From: an uncultured Granulosicoccus sp.
GTDB lineage: Bacteria; Pseudomonadota; Gammaproteobacteria; Granulosicoccales; Granulosicoccaceae
Direction of reading: 5' to 3'
Assembly: GCA_947495035.1 (NCBI GenBank)
Contig: CANLXI010000020.1
Span: 62,001 to 126,000, forward strand
DNA length: 64,000 nt
Within the stretch, counting starts at the first letter, position 1. Each line of letters opens with the position of its first letter. Below, one piece after another: positions 8,893 to 18,384 of the stretch. The notes below the pieces were generated by a model. The model searched no databases. It worked only from the letters and a program-made list of their open reading frames with translations, and was not told where the DNA came from. The position numbers and the translations under genes were made by a program.

Positions 8893-9408
8893 ATGCTTCT
8901 TGGTCTCGCTTTGCTCTACGTTGGTGCCGTACTGGTGCTCAACGGCATCTGGCTGCACGGCCGAATCGGTGACAATGAAATCTGGGTCATCAATATCTTT
9001 TCGGGTGTCGTCACCTGCCTGGTGTCGTTCAAGCTGGCATTCGGTGCCAATGCCGATGCTGGCTCCATCAAGGCCGCGGCGCTGACGTTGCTTTTTGCCT
9101 TCACCTACTTCTGGGTATGTATCAATCGTTTCAATGGGTCGGATGGTCGAGGACTGGGCTGGTTCAGCCTGTTTGTTGCGATCACCGCCATTCCGGTTGC
9201 CATCGATACGCTGTTCAACGCGACATCGGTCTGGCAGATATGGTTCGGTCTGTGCTGGGCAGCGTGGGCGTTTCTGTGGTTCCTGTTTTTCCTGTTGCTG
9301 GCCATGAAGAAGCCGATTGCCCGGTTCACCGGTTCAGTCGCTGCCGTGGAAGGCATTCTGACCGGTTGGTTGCCAGGATACCTGTTGCTCGATGGCGTGC
9401 TGTCATAG
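8893..9408 (+). CDS. amiS: AmiS/UreI-family amide or urea channel
   Basis: The 171-residue protein has about six hydrophobic helices and is the usual size for AmiS/UreI channels, which pass urea or short amides across the inner membrane. Recognisable features are the start MLLGLALLYVGAVLVLNG, the central AFTYFWVCINRF and the end VEGILTGWLPGYLLL. The ATG at 8893 has GGAG 7 bases upstream; an upstream TTG in the same frame lies inside the hairpin and was not chosen. Following the formamidase genes, it should bring formamide to the enzyme. Confidence 0.92.
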   Translation: MLLGLALLYVGAVLVLNGIWLHGRIGDNEIWVINIFSGVVTCLVSFKLAFGANADAGSIKAAALTLLFAFTYFWVCINRFNGSDGRGLGWFSLFVAITAIPVAIDTLFNATSVWQIWFGLCWAAWAFLWFLFFLLLAMKKPIARFTGSVAAVEGILTGWLPGYLLLDGVLS

Positions 9409-9436
9409 CGCATCGCCGACAGTCAGGGTCGAAGCT

Positions 9437-9466
9437 GCGGTACGGATCTCCGGGCCTCCGTACCGC
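9437..9466. terminator. hairpin between convergent amiS and gntR-type genes
   Basis: Perfect 10-base arms GCGGTACGGA and TCCGTACCGC flank a 10-base loop in the 85-base gap between two convergent genes. The position suits a bidirectional terminator. Neither side has a strong T-run, so termination itself is inferred. Confidence 0.5.
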
Positions 9467-9493
9467 TACGACGTTCTGCCTGATCGCCGTGCG

Positions 9494-10261
9494 TCAACGC
9501 ATCTCGTTGACATAACAGTGGGCTTCAGTCAATGCGGCATGGCGCATGATCAGCAGGGGCTCGTTGAGGGTGTCCAGTGCCAGCGCATCGATATCCAGCA
9601 AGGCCAGAGCAACTTCGTCCGTCTTGCCCAGTAACTGTTTTTCCCGCTCCGATGCCAGTCTGGCGGTCACTTTTTCATGTACGGCTCCCAACTGGATCTG
9701 GTGCTGCTCCAGCAACCAGTTGAACACCAGCTCGGGCACGTCCTCCGCCTGCTGAGGGAAGTCCGGAACGCGCGCCATCGGAACGATGAAGTTGTCCACC
9801 ATGACAGGACTTCCGTCCGCCTCCCGGATTCGCACCATGTCTGACACCGTCGTGTGCTCGGCATCGAGCTTCAATCGATCCCGTTCTTCATCAGACGCCT
9901 CTCTGCAGTCCACATTCAGGGTACGGGTGATGGTCGTGATCAGACGACCATCCTGCGTCTGCAAGCGAAAGTACTTGTAGAACCGCGACAAGGTGTGATT
10001 GGGCATGCGACCGGTGACGACCGTGCCGGTACGCCGGCGCCGCATGACGATACCCTCGTTTGTCAGGTCCCCCATGGCTCGCCGGATGGTTCCATAGGAC
10101 ACACCCAACATGGTCGCCAGATCGATTTCGGCCGGCAGGACATCGCCGGCAGCCCAGGCTCCGGACGTGATCCGCTCGACAATTCTTTCCTTGACCTGTT
10201 CATGTAACGGTGCCGCGACAAGACTTGCACCCAGTTCCTGCACCTTCTGTTTATTAGCCAC
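9494..10261 (-). CDS. GntR-family regulator, HutC/UTRA subfamily
   Basis: The 255-residue protein has a GntR winged helix (residues about 18-85; LHEQVKERIVERITSGAWAAGD, DLATMLGVSYGTIRRAM) and a C-terminal UTRA ligand domain (about 95-250, ending DTLNEPLLIMRHAALTEAHCYVNEMR). UTRA regulators usually bind a small metabolite and repress adjacent catabolic genes. It is divergent from the M20/ABC operon with only 49 bases between the starts, so its operator very probably lies there. Confidence 0.92.
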   Translation of the reverse strand: MANKQKVQELGASLVAAPLHEQVKERIVERITSGAWAAGDVLPAEIDLATMLGVSYGTIRRAMGDLTNEGIVMRRRRTGTVVTGRMPNHTLSRFYKYFRLQTQDGRLITTITRTLNVDCREASDEERDRLKLDAEHTTVSDMVRIREADGSPVMVDNFIVPMARVPDFPQQAEDVPELVFNWLLEQHQIQLGAVHEKVTARLASEREKQLLGKTDEVALALLDIDALALDTLNEPLLIMRHAALTEAHCYVNEMR

Positions 10262-10300
10262 CGATAAAAAATTCCTTGCTTATTGTGCGAATTTATATTT

Positions 10301-10308
10301 CTATATAG
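10301..10308. promoter_or_regulatory. AT-rich palindrome in the divergent gntR/M20 gap
   Basis: CTATATAG is a perfect 8-base palindrome within a short AT-rich stretch, 2 bases before the M20 start. It is a possible GntR operator core or -10 element. It is short, so the call is weak. Confidence 0.25.
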
Positions 10309-10310
10309 TT

Positions 10311-11597
10311 ATGAGAAATGAGATTCTACCTGTTCCTGACGTGAAATGGATGCTTTCGAGGCTTTCATCTCTGGTCGAGTGCAATACCTGCTTCCCTCCG
10401 GGCGACAACTACGCCTCAGTCATGGAGATTGTGACAAGTTTCTGTCAGGAATTGGACGCAAGCCACGAGATAGTGACCGTGCCTGAAGAGTTGTATCGAT
10501 CGGACGAAGTCAGTGGCCCCCGAATCAATCTGTTGTCCAGACCGGCGATGGCCCTCACCGACGATCTGCCCGAAGTGCTCATTTACTTCCACATGGATAC
10601 GGCACCGGAAGGTCATGGCTGGACCCGTCCCGCCTTCGGCCTCACCGTGGAACAGAACCGGGTGTACGGTCGGGGAACAGCCGACATGAAAGGGGCTGTC
10701 GTTGCGGTGCTGGATGCCTTGCGGCGACTGCGGCAGGCGGGTACCGTACTGAAATATCGTCCTGTACTGGCATTCTGTACCGATGAGGAAGGCGGCAAGT
10801 ATCCGGGCATCCGCTATCTGGCTGAAACCCGGGAGCTGCCACCGATACTGCTGAACCTCAATGGTTCTGCCGATAACAGGATCTGGGCAGGCTGCTTCGG
10901 CTCGCTGACCTATGAGCTGGTTTTCACCGGCAAGACGGCTCATTCGGGAACTCCGGAAATGGGTGTCAATGCTGTCGAGGAGTCGTTGCCTGCCGTTCTG
11001 GCTCTGATGAAACTCAAGGAAAAGGTCGAGCAGCGAGAGAGTGACATGCCCGCCAGACCCTGGGCATCGGAGCCCCTGCGGGCCCGGCTGACGCTGACTT
11101 CCATCAAGGCCGGGGACATGGGCTCCGCAATTCCGGGTGAATGTCGCATCATCATCAACCGGCGTTATCTGCCCGAAGAGGAAGAATCTCAGGTACATGA
11201 CGAATTGATGAGTGTGCTGACAGCTGCGTTGGCGGCGAGTCGCCTGTCCGGCTGGTCCATGACTCAGACGGGACATCTGCCGCCGGTCAAGAACCCGGAT
11301 GGCCCGGGCACGGAGCGCTGGACAGCAGCCCGGGCTGCGGCAGCCGGTATACCCATGAGCGATTTCACTCGTTACGGCTCGTCCACCTCATCCGATTTCG
11401 GTTGGGTGCAACGGGCAGGCATTCAGCACATGCTGCTCGGTGGGCTGTCCCGGCCGGAGCGTAACGTTCATGGCCCGGATGAGCACACCACCACGGACGA
11501 CCTGATCTACCTGTCGAAATCCATCGAGAATTTTCTTTCTGCCAGTTTCCACTTACCCGATACATCTTCGTCATCCATCACTGACAACAACCCCTGA
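10311..11597 (+). CDS. M20-family metallohydrolase (ArgE/DapE type), intact
   Basis: The 428-residue protein keeps the M20 metal and catalytic residues: HMD at 94-96, the bridging Asp in GRGTADMKG (D125), the pair E159-E160 in CTDEEGG, and a late His in NVHGPDEH. The family removes N-acyl or amino-acid groups with a two-zinc centre. The start is uncertain: ATG 10311 has no clear ribosome site, and in-frame starts exist at 10341 (GTG) and 10350 (ATG). It leads an operon with a peptide-type ABC transporter, so its substrate is probably an imported dipeptide or N-acyl compound. Confidence 0.9.
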   Translation: MRNEILPVPDVKWMLSRLSSLVECNTCFPPGDNYASVMEIVTSFCQELDASHEIVTVPEELYRSDEVSGPRINLLSRPAMALTDDLPEVLIYFHMDTAPEGHGWTRPAFGLTVEQNRVYGRGTADMKGAVVAVLDALRRLRQAGTVLKYRPVLAFCTDEEGGKYPGIRYLAETRELPPILLNLNGSADNRIWAGCFGSLTYELVFTGKTAHSGTPEMGVNAVEESLPAVLALMKLKEKVEQRESDMPARPWASEPLRARLTLTSIKAGDMGSAIPGECRIIINRRYLPEEEESQVHDELMSVLTAALAASRLSGWSMTQTGHLPPVKNPDGPGTERWTAARAAAAGIPMSDFTRYGSSTSSDFGWVQRAGIQHMLLGGLSRPERNVHGPDEHTTTDDLIYLSKSIENFLSASFHLPDTSSSSITDNNP

Positions 11598-11616
11598 TCT
11601 CCCGGGAGAACATGCT

Positions 11617-13173
11617 ATGAACGGTCCTACATTCAGTCGTCGACAATTCCTGCTGAGCAGCGCTGCGCTGGGTGTCGGCAGTCTGGGTCTGTCTTCTCTA
11701 CCTGCCTTCGGAGCCAGTGCCGGTGGCACTCTGCGCATCGGGTTGAACATCACGCCCAACAAGCTCAATCCGATGCTCACCCGCTTGAACTCGGAATACA
11801 TGCTTGCCGAGATGCTGTATTCGGGGCTGACCACGCTTGGCCATGACATGTCTGCACAGCCCGATCTGGCAACGGCATGGACATCCAATGAGGATGCGAC
11901 CGAGTGGCGTTTCACCTTGCGGGAGAATGTCGTGTTCTCCAATGGGCAGAAGCTGACGTCGGCGGATGTGGTTGCCTCGTTCAACAAACTGCTCGACCCG
12001 GAAACCTCGGCACCCGGACGGCGTAATCTGGGGCCCATCAGTCGTGTGACCGCCGACGGTGATCACGCGGTTGTCATCAGCACGGAAACCCCGTTTGGCG
12101 ATCTGCCGGTCGGCCTGACCTATCCGACAGCAAAGGTTCTTCCGGCCGGACTCATCGAGTCGGATTTCGCCGGATTCGATCAGACACCGGTGGGATCCGG
12201 TCCCTTCCGACTGGCCGAGTTCAAGCCGGATCAGGTGGCTGTACTGGAGAAAAACCCCGATTATTTCATTGCCGGGGAACCCTACCTCGATAGTGTGGAA
12301 GTTCGAACATTCCCCGATGCTGCCAGTGCGGCTGCAGCCATGCTGGCCGGTGAGATCGACCTGCTCAACGAGATTCAGCCAACCGATTACCAGCGGGTTG
12401 CCGATGCGCCTGGCATCGAGGGTCTGCTGACGCCATCCGGGCGTTTTCTGGATATCGTCATGGACAATTCAAGGCCGCCGTTCAATGACAAACGCGTGCG
12501 TGAAGCACTCTCCCTGTCACTCGATCGCGAGGCGATTGTCGAGCTGGTTGCAGAGGGTTTCGGCAAGCCGGGTAACGATTCGCCAGTCAACAGTGCGTAT
12601 CGCTATCACGATGAAGCGCCGCTGAAGAGTTTCGACCCGGAGCGTGCCCGCGCCCTGCTGGCCGACGCCGGGTATCCGGACGGCTTGCAGCTGGAACTGG
12701 TGGCATCGGTCAAACCCGGGTATCGCTCCTCACTGGCCGTGGTAGTACGCGAGATGGCGCGTGCCAGCGGTTTTGATATTTCCATCAAGACCATGGATCA
12801 TCCGACTTATCTGGATCAGGTCTGGAAAAAGGGCCAGTTTTATGTGGGTTTCTACAACATGCAACCCACTGAAGGCACCATCTTCAATCTGCTGTTCACC
12901 TCGGGTGCCTCCTGGAACGAAACCAGATGGAACAACGAGTCCTTCGATGCTCTGATCAGCGAGGCCGACCGTACGACCGATACGGCGCGACGCGCCGAGT
13001 TGTATGCCGAAGCGCAGCGTCTGATGCGAGAGGACGTTCCGGCCATCGTACCGTGCTTCTTCGATCTGCTGGCGGCCAAGGCCGAGTATGTGGAGGGCTA
13101 TGAACAGCATCCGCGCGGCGCCAACTATGCGCTGCACAAGGTATCGCTGGCCGACAACGCGCCAACGCGCTGA
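11617..13173 (+). CDS. peptide-type ABC transporter binding protein (family 5)
   Basis: The 518-residue protein is a DppA/OppA-like extracytoplasmic solute-binding protein. The N-terminus is a twin-arginine signal (SRRQFLLSSAALG, RR at 8-9), ending near PAFGASAGG. The mature part has the family's PDLATAWTSNEDATEWRFTLRENVVFSNGQ-like segment and the TPVGSGPFRL motif. Tat export suggests folding before export. It lies 19 bases after the M20 gene and 13 bases before the first permease. Confidence 0.93.
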   Translation: MNGPTFSRRQFLLSSAALGVGSLGLSSLPAFGASAGGTLRIGLNITPNKLNPMLTRLNSEYMLAEMLYSGLTTLGHDMSAQPDLATAWTSNEDATEWRFTLRENVVFSNGQKLTSADVVASFNKLLDPETSAPGRRNLGPISRVTADGDHAVVISTETPFGDLPVGLTYPTAKVLPAGLIESDFAGFDQTPVGSGPFRLAEFKPDQVAVLEKNPDYFIAGEPYLDSVEVRTFPDAASAAAAMLAGEIDLLNEIQPTDYQRVADAPGIEGLLTPSGRFLDIVMDNSRPPFNDKRVREALSLSLDREAIVELVAEGFGKPGNDSPVNSAYRYHDEAPLKSFDPERARALLADAGYPDGLQLELVASVKPGYRSSLAVVVREMARASGFDISIKTMDHPTYLDQVWKKGQFYVGFYNMQPTEGTIFNLLFTSGASWNETRWNNESFDALISEADRTTDTARRAELYAEAQRLMREDVPAIVPCFFDLLAAKAEYVEGYEQHPRGANYALHKVSLADNAPTR

Positions 13174-13186
13174 TAGCTGCTGAATC

Positions 13187-14137
13187 ATGTCTCTCGGATT
13201 CCTCCTCAAGCGCTTGTCATCACTGGTGGTGACAGCACTGATAGTCTCGGTAATCGTGTTCGGCATCACCCAGTTGTTACCGGCAAATGCCGCGACGATG
13301 ATTCTGGGGGAATACGCAACCGAGGATGCTCTGGCAGCGCTCAATGCCAGGCTGGGTCTGGATCAGCCTGCCTGGGTGCAATACTGGCACTGGTTCTCGG
13401 GTGTCGTGCAGGGGGACTTCGGTATCTCTCTGAGAACCGGACAGCCCGTGGGCCAGACCATTCTGTCGGCCTTTGGCAATTCGGCCATCCTTGCAGTCTT
13501 CGCGTTGGTTCTGGTCTCTCTCGTGTCAATCCCGCTGGGCGTGCTGGCGGCCGCCCGACGCGGGAAGCCGGCCGACCTCGGGGTGTCGTTGTTGAGCTAC
13601 CTCGGCGTATCGCTGCCCGAGTTCGTGCTGGCAACGTTGCTGCTGGCCTGGCTTGCCAGTCCTGCCATTGCACTGTTCCCGGCATCCGGTTATGTCCCCT
13701 TCAGTGAGGACCCTCTGCGAGCGCTGCATCACATTGCCTTGCCGGTGCTGACACTGACCATCGTTCTGACCGCCCACGTCAGTCGCATGGTGCGCTCCGA
13801 GATGGTGGACACCCTGGAGAGTGATTTCGTGCGAGCGGCAAGGCTTCGTGGTCTGAGTCGCAAGCGCGTGCTGTACCGGCACGCATTACCCAATTCGCTC
13901 CTGCCCGCCATCACGGTCATCGCTCTGGATATCGGTTATCTGATCGGTGGCGTGATCGTGGTCGAAGAGGTTTTCTCGTTTCCCGGTGTCGGGCGGCAAC
14001 TGATTCTGGCCATCCAGAACAGAGATCTTCCCATGCTGCAGGCTGGCGCATTGCTGATGGCGGTCACCTATGCCGTGGCCAATCTGCTGGCCGATCTGGC
14101 TTATGCGGTACTCGACAAGCGGATACAATTCGAATGA
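13187..14137 (+). CDS. peptide-type ABC transporter permease (DppB-like)
   Basis: The 316-residue permease has about six helices and the DppB fold: an N-terminal helix, a periplasmic segment with LNARLGLDQPAWVQYWHWFSG, and the cytoplasmic EAA-like loop DFVRAARLRGLSRKRVLYRHALPNS that contacts the ATPase. It overlaps the next permease gene by 4 bases (ATGA). Confidence 0.95.
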   Translation: MSLGFLLKRLSSLVVTALIVSVIVFGITQLLPANAATMILGEYATEDALAALNARLGLDQPAWVQYWHWFSGVVQGDFGISLRTGQPVGQTILSAFGNSAILAVFALVLVSLVSIPLGVLAAARRGKPADLGVSLLSYLGVSLPEFVLATLLLAWLASPAIALFPASGYVPFSEDPLRALHHIALPVLTLTIVLTAHVSRMVRSEMVDTLESDFVRAARLRGLSRKRVLYRHALPNSLLPAITVIALDIGYLIGGVIVVEEVFSFPGVGRQLILAIQNRDLPMLQAGALLMAVTYAVANLLADLAYAVLDKRIQFE

Positions 14138-14973
14138 ACGGTTTTCGTCGCACCTTCTCTGCACTGATCCGCACACCGCAGGGTGCTGTCGGTCTGCTGC
14201 TCTGTCTATTGCTGTTGGTACTGACCCTGTTCGGACCCGAACTGGCACCTCGCGATCCCGAACAGTTCCATTTCACTGACCGCTTTGCAGCGCCTTCTGC
14301 CGAGTTCCCTCTGGGTACCGACTGGTATGGACGTGATCTCCTGAGTCGAGTGTTGGCAGGCTCGCGTTCCACGATTCTGTTGGCCTTGCTGGCAACGGTC
14401 ATCGGTACCGTGGCCGGTGCCGCCATCGGCATCGTATCCGGATTTCTCGGCGGTCGTACCGACGAGATCATCATGCGATTGAACGATGCCCTGATGGCGA
14501 TCCCCAGTCTGCTGTTCGCCCTGCTGATTCTTTCCGTACTCGGCTCGTCCTCCTTCAATGCCGTGGTAGCCATCGGTATCGCCTTTACACCCGGCATGGC
14601 ACGAATCGCGCGATCCGTGACGTTGCAAGCACGGGAGTTCGATTACGTGTCCGCCGCCAGGGCGCGAGGTGAGGGGACGGTCTGGATCATCCTGGCCGAG
14701 CTGTTACCCAATGTCATATCACCTGTCATCGTGGAAGCAACCATTCGTGTCGCATTTGCCGTGATGACTCTGGCAACTCTGTCGTTTCTGGGCCTCGGGG
14801 CGCAACCACCTTCGCCGGAATGGGGGTTGATGATTGCCGAAGGGCGTGACCACATGTTTCGCAGTCCATGGCCCATTCTGGTGCCGGGAGTTGCAATAGC
14901 ACTGGTTGCCATCTCATTCAATCTGCTCGGCGACGGACTGCGTGACGCACTGAACCCACAGGCCAGCTCATGA
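14134..14973 (+). CDS. peptide-type ABC transporter permease (DppC-like)
   Basis: The 279-residue permease pairs with the preceding one. It has the DppC signatures HFTDRFAAPSAEFPLGTDWYGRDLLSR and the coupling loop REFDYVSAARARGEGTVWIILAELLPN. It overlaps the upstream and downstream genes by 4 bases each, as expected for tightly coupled translation of the membrane complex. Confidence 0.95.
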   Translation: MNGFRRTFSALIRTPQGAVGLLLCLLLLVLTLFGPELAPRDPEQFHFTDRFAAPSAEFPLGTDWYGRDLLSRVLAGSRSTILLALLATVIGTVAGAAIGIVSGFLGGRTDEIIMRLNDALMAIPSLLFALLILSVLGSSSFNAVVAIGIAFTPGMARIARSVTLQAREFDYVSAARARGEGTVWIILAELLPNVISPVIVEATIRVAFAVMTLATLSFLGLGAQPPSPEWGLMIAEGRDHMFRSPWPILVPGVAIALVAISFNLLGDGLRDALNPQASS

Positions 14974-17033
14974 GCGATTCGGACACCATACTGAAGATCG
15001 AGGATTATTCGCTTTCCTATGCCAGCAAGGCTGGGGAGGTGCGCATTCTGGATGACATCAATCTGCAGATCAGGCGCGGCGAAGTGCTCGGACTGGTGGG
15101 CGAAAGTGGATCAGCCAAGTCGTCTCTGGCCAATGCCATCATGCGAGATCTGACCGGCAAGGTCGCCAGCGAAAGCGGCAAGATCCTGTTATCGGGAACA
15201 TCGCTGGTGGGGCGTAGTGAGGCCTCCATGCAGGAGATCCGTGGTAACCGTATTGCCATCGTGCTGCAGAACGCCAGTACAGCCTTGAATCCGACGATGA
15301 CCATCGGCGACCACATCATCGAGACTCTGCAGGAACATGGACGCAGGAATGCGGAAGGTATACAGTCGCTGGCGCGGGATTTTCTGGACATGGTCGGATT
15401 GCCGGATCCAATAGCCATGATGAAGCGCTATGCTCACGAAGTGTCCGGAGGCGAAAAACAGCGCGTCGTACTGGCCATGGCCTTTGCCTGCGACCCCGAA
15501 CTGATACTGTTTGATGAGCCGACTTCTGCGCTGGATGCCACAACCGCTGCGACCTTGCTGGATCTGTTCATCGCCTTGCAGCATCGCACCGGAGTGTCTG
15601 CACTGTTCATCAGCCATGATCTGGGCGTGGTCTCGTCGATTGCGAACTCGGTAGCCGTGATCTATGGCGGACGTATCGTCGAGCATGCTGCAACGGACGA
15701 ACTGTTCAGAGAGCCTCGGCATCCCTATACGCGTTCCTTGCTGGCGAGCCTGCCAAGACCGTCGGACACACGTACGGGCAGACAGCTGGCCACGGCGGGC
15801 AACAAGAGCGCTCCCAGGATCGGGCCGGCACCGCCCTGCATCTACGCCGGTAGTTGTGCCTGGCATGAGCCATCACTGTGTGATCGTCAAGTGGTACGGC
15901 TGCCTCTGAACGTCGAGCATGCCGTTGCCTGCGTCAAGTCGGCGGACGTCATGGATCGGCAGGATCGCTTTCATGCCAGGTCTGACGCTGACGCGGCTTC
16001 CGTGACCGGTGACGACACCCCGGTGCTGGCCATGAATGGCTTTTCGGTGACGTATGGCAAGACCAGTCTGCTGGCAGCCTTGCGTGGACGCAGATCCGCC
16101 GTTCATGCGGTCAATGATGTCAGCCTTGCATTGTCACGTGGCGAGACACTCGCTCTGGTCGGAGAAAGCGGCTGTGGCAAGTCGACGCTGGCGAAGACGC
16201 TGGCGGGGCTGGTGTCGTTCGAAGGCGAATTGCTGCGTTCGGGCGTTCCGGTGCACGCCATGGATCAGGACTATCGTGCGCGTGTGCAGATCGTTTTCCA
16301 GAACCCGGACAGCTCGTTGAATCCTCGGCATGCCATCGGTACGATACTGGAGCGCCCCCTGGTACTGTATCGGAAGTCACTGAACTCCCGGGAACGAAAG
16401 CAGGAAGTGGGCAATCTGTTGCGGCGAGTACAACTGCCGGAGCACTATGCCGACAGATACCCGCATCAACTCTCGGGTGGCGAAAAGCAGCGCGTGGCCA
16501 TTGCCCGCGCTCTGGCCGCGGAACCCGAAGTCATCATCTGTGATGAAGTCACCTCCGGGCTCGATGCCAGTGTGCAGGCCTCCATCACACAGTTGCTCAG
16601 AGATATCCAGCTCGACAGTGGCACTGCCTTGATCTTCATCACGCACGATCTGGCCATCCTGCGCCACCTGGCGCATCGTGTGGCCGTGATGTACCTCGGT
16701 GAGCTGATCGAGCTGATGGATATCGATGAGCTGGACAAGCCTCCCTACCATCCTTACACCGAAGCCCTGTTGTCCTCTTCTCCGTCGATCGACCCGTTGA
16801 CAGCGACCCGTCGTATCCGTTTGCACGGTACTCTGCCGAAGCGTACGGAGCGGATCAGCGGCTGTGTCTTCGAAAGTCGCTGTCCTCATCGATTGGGCGA
16901 ACAATGTGCAACCGAGCGTCCTCCGAGGCAGTCAGGTCCCGGCGGCCATGAAATTCAGTGCCATATCAGTATGCAGCAATTGTCTTCCCATACGCCGGTC
17001 TGGCGTGACATGGAAAATCCAAGTAAAACATGA
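14970..17033 (+). CDS. peptide-type ABC transporter ATPase, DppD-DppF fusion
   Basis: Two complete ATPase domains lie in one 687-residue chain (about 1-270 and 350-620), each followed by an oligopeptide-transporter C-terminal cysteine segment. Domain 1 has Walker A GESGSAKSS, signature SGGEKQRV and Walker B LILFDEPTSALDA. Domain 2 has Walker A GESGCGKST, signature SGGEKQRV and Walker B VIICDEVTSGLDA. In domain 1 the residue before the Walker lysine is Ala instead of the near-invariant Gly. Fused pairs of this kind occur in the family. Confidence 0.95.
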   Translation: MSDSDTILKIEDYSLSYASKAGEVRILDDINLQIRRGEVLGLVGESGSAKSSLANAIMRDLTGKVASESGKILLSGTSLVGRSEASMQEIRGNRIAIVLQNASTALNPTMTIGDHIIETLQEHGRRNAEGIQSLARDFLDMVGLPDPIAMMKRYAHEVSGGEKQRVVLAMAFACDPELILFDEPTSALDATTAATLLDLFIALQHRTGVSALFISHDLGVVSSIANSVAVIYGGRIVEHAATDELFREPRHPYTRSLLASLPRPSDTRTGRQLATAGNKSAPRIGPAPPCIYAGSCAWHEPSLCDRQVVRLPLNVEHAVACVKSADVMDRQDRFHARSDADAASVTGDDTPVLAMNGFSVTYGKTSLLAALRGRRSAVHAVNDVSLALSRGETLALVGESGCGKSTLAKTLAGLVSFEGELLRSGVPVHAMDQDYRARVQIVFQNPDSSLNPRHAIGTILERPLVLYRKSLNSRERKQEVGNLLRRVQLPEHYADRYPHQLSGGEKQRVAIARALAAEPEVIICDEVTSGLDASVQASITQLLRDIQLDSGTALIFITHDLAILRHLAHRVAVMYLGELIELMDIDELDKPPYHPYTEALLSSSPSIDPLTATRRIRLHGTLPKRTERISGCVFESRCPHRLGEQCATERPPRQSGPGGHEIQCHISMQQLSSHTPVWRDMENPSKT

Positions 17034-18253
17034 AAATGACACCTCAGGAGTTGGTTGCTCAGATCGATGAGCAGGCCTGTCTGGACAGATTGGTCGATCT
17101 GGTACAGCACAAGAGCTATACGGAAACCGACGAGGAGCGAGCGCTGGCAGTACATGTACATGACATCGCCAGCTCACTGGGACTGCAGAGTGAACTACAG
17201 CCGGTGGAAGGCTCTCGCGTCAACACCATAGCAACACTCAAGGGGCAGGGCGGGGGCAGTAGCCTGCTGTTCAATGGTCATCTGGACACCAATCCAGCAA
17301 CCTCGGGCTGGACTGTGGATCCCTGGGGCGGAGTCGTTGATGACGAGTTCATCTATGGCATTGGTGTGTCCAACATGAAGGCCGGCGATGCTGCCTATCT
17401 GTGCGCTGTGGAAACGCTACTCAAGGCTGGAGCCCGATTCAAGGGGGATGTCATACTCTCGTTCGTTGTTGGAGAACTGCAGGGTGGGATCGGTACGGTC
17501 CGCATGATCGAGCAGGGTGTTCGCGCGGACTACTTCATCAACAGTGAACCGACAGATCTACAGGCGCTGACGCTGCATGCAGGGGCCTTCTCCTATGAGA
17601 TTCAGCTGCAGGGTTCCACACGGCATGTCTCCAAACGGCACGAAGCCTGCGATGCAGCGGCGGCAGCAGCTGCCCTGGTGCCACGTATCAATGGCATGAC
17701 CTTTTCGGGTGTCACCGATCCTCAGCATCGATTGGTCAATCGCGGGCATGTCGGTGTCATTCGGGCAGGGCTGGGAGACGAATTTCATGAATGGCGTCCA
17801 CCTCAGGTGGCTGATCGTGCAAAGTTGCTGGGTACCTGCCGTTATGCGCCAAGCCAGAGCGTGGACAGTGTGCTGGCCGATATACGCCAGATGCTGGATG
17901 CACTGGAGCTGGAGTTCCCCGGTCTTGTCAGCAGCGTTGCCTCTCACGATCTGCGCAAGGACAAGCCGCAGATGCCGCCTTTCGAAGTGTCACGCGATGC
18001 CCGTATCGTACAGGTCATGAACCGGGCCTATGCACATGTTCACTCGACACCACAGCCCACCGGAGCCATCATGCCGCCGGCATTCTTCGGAACCGATGCA
18101 GCACATCTGGCCGCGGCGGGCATGCAGGGGATCGTTTGCGGACCCGGTGGCGAATTCAACACCATGCCCGATGAACGGGTCAGAAAGACCCAGTTTCTGG
18201 ATTGCGTGCGAATGTACATGCATGCGATCTGTGAGATCTGCGAGCTCGTGTAA
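17030..18253 (+). CDS. M20-family protein with degenerate metal site
   Basis: The 407-residue protein has the M20 fold signatures and keeps H84 and D86 (NGHLDT) and E173 (SEPTD). Three positions are changed. The bridging metal Asp is N115 (GIGVSNMKAG). The usual Glu-Glu pair reads E149-L150 (VGELQGG). The segment that normally carries the last His ligand reads CGPGGEFNTMPDERV and has no His. It is therefore either a pseudo-enzyme or a hydrolase with altered metal use. It overlaps the ATPase fusion by 4 bases and ends the operon. Confidence 0.88.
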   Translation: MKMTPQELVAQIDEQACLDRLVDLVQHKSYTETDEERALAVHVHDIASSLGLQSELQPVEGSRVNTIATLKGQGGGSSLLFNGHLDTNPATSGWTVDPWGGVVDDEFIYGIGVSNMKAGDAAYLCAVETLLKAGARFKGDVILSFVVGELQGGIGTVRMIEQGVRADYFINSEPTDLQALTLHAGAFSYEIQLQGSTRHVSKRHEACDAAAAAAALVPRINGMTFSGVTDPQHRLVNRGHVGVIRAGLGDEFHEWRPPQVADRAKLLGTCRYAPSQSVDSVLADIRQMLDALELEFPGLVSSVASHDLRKDKPQMPPFEVSRDARIVQVMNRAYAHVHSTPQPTGAIMPPAFFGTDAAHLAAAGMQGIVCGPGGEFNTMPDERVRKTQFLDCVRMYMHAICEICELV

Positions 18254-18263
18254 GCTGCACTGA

Positions 18264-18290
18264 AGCAGGCCGACGGATTGTCGGTCTGCT
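18264..18290. terminator. hairpin after the M20/ABC operon
   Basis: AGCAGGCCGAC and GTCGGTCTGCT form an 11-base-pair stem with one G-U pair and the loop GGATT, 10 bases after the stop codon. The gap separates convergent genes. No T-run follows, so factor-independent termination is only possible. Confidence 0.5.
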
Positions 18291-18384
18291 CATCTGCCGC
18301 CTGGCCCGGCCGGGAAGTGGGCCGATCCAATGAGCCCTGGACGCGGAGCCACGCTCCTTGCTGTTGTGGGGGCCGATCATTTTT

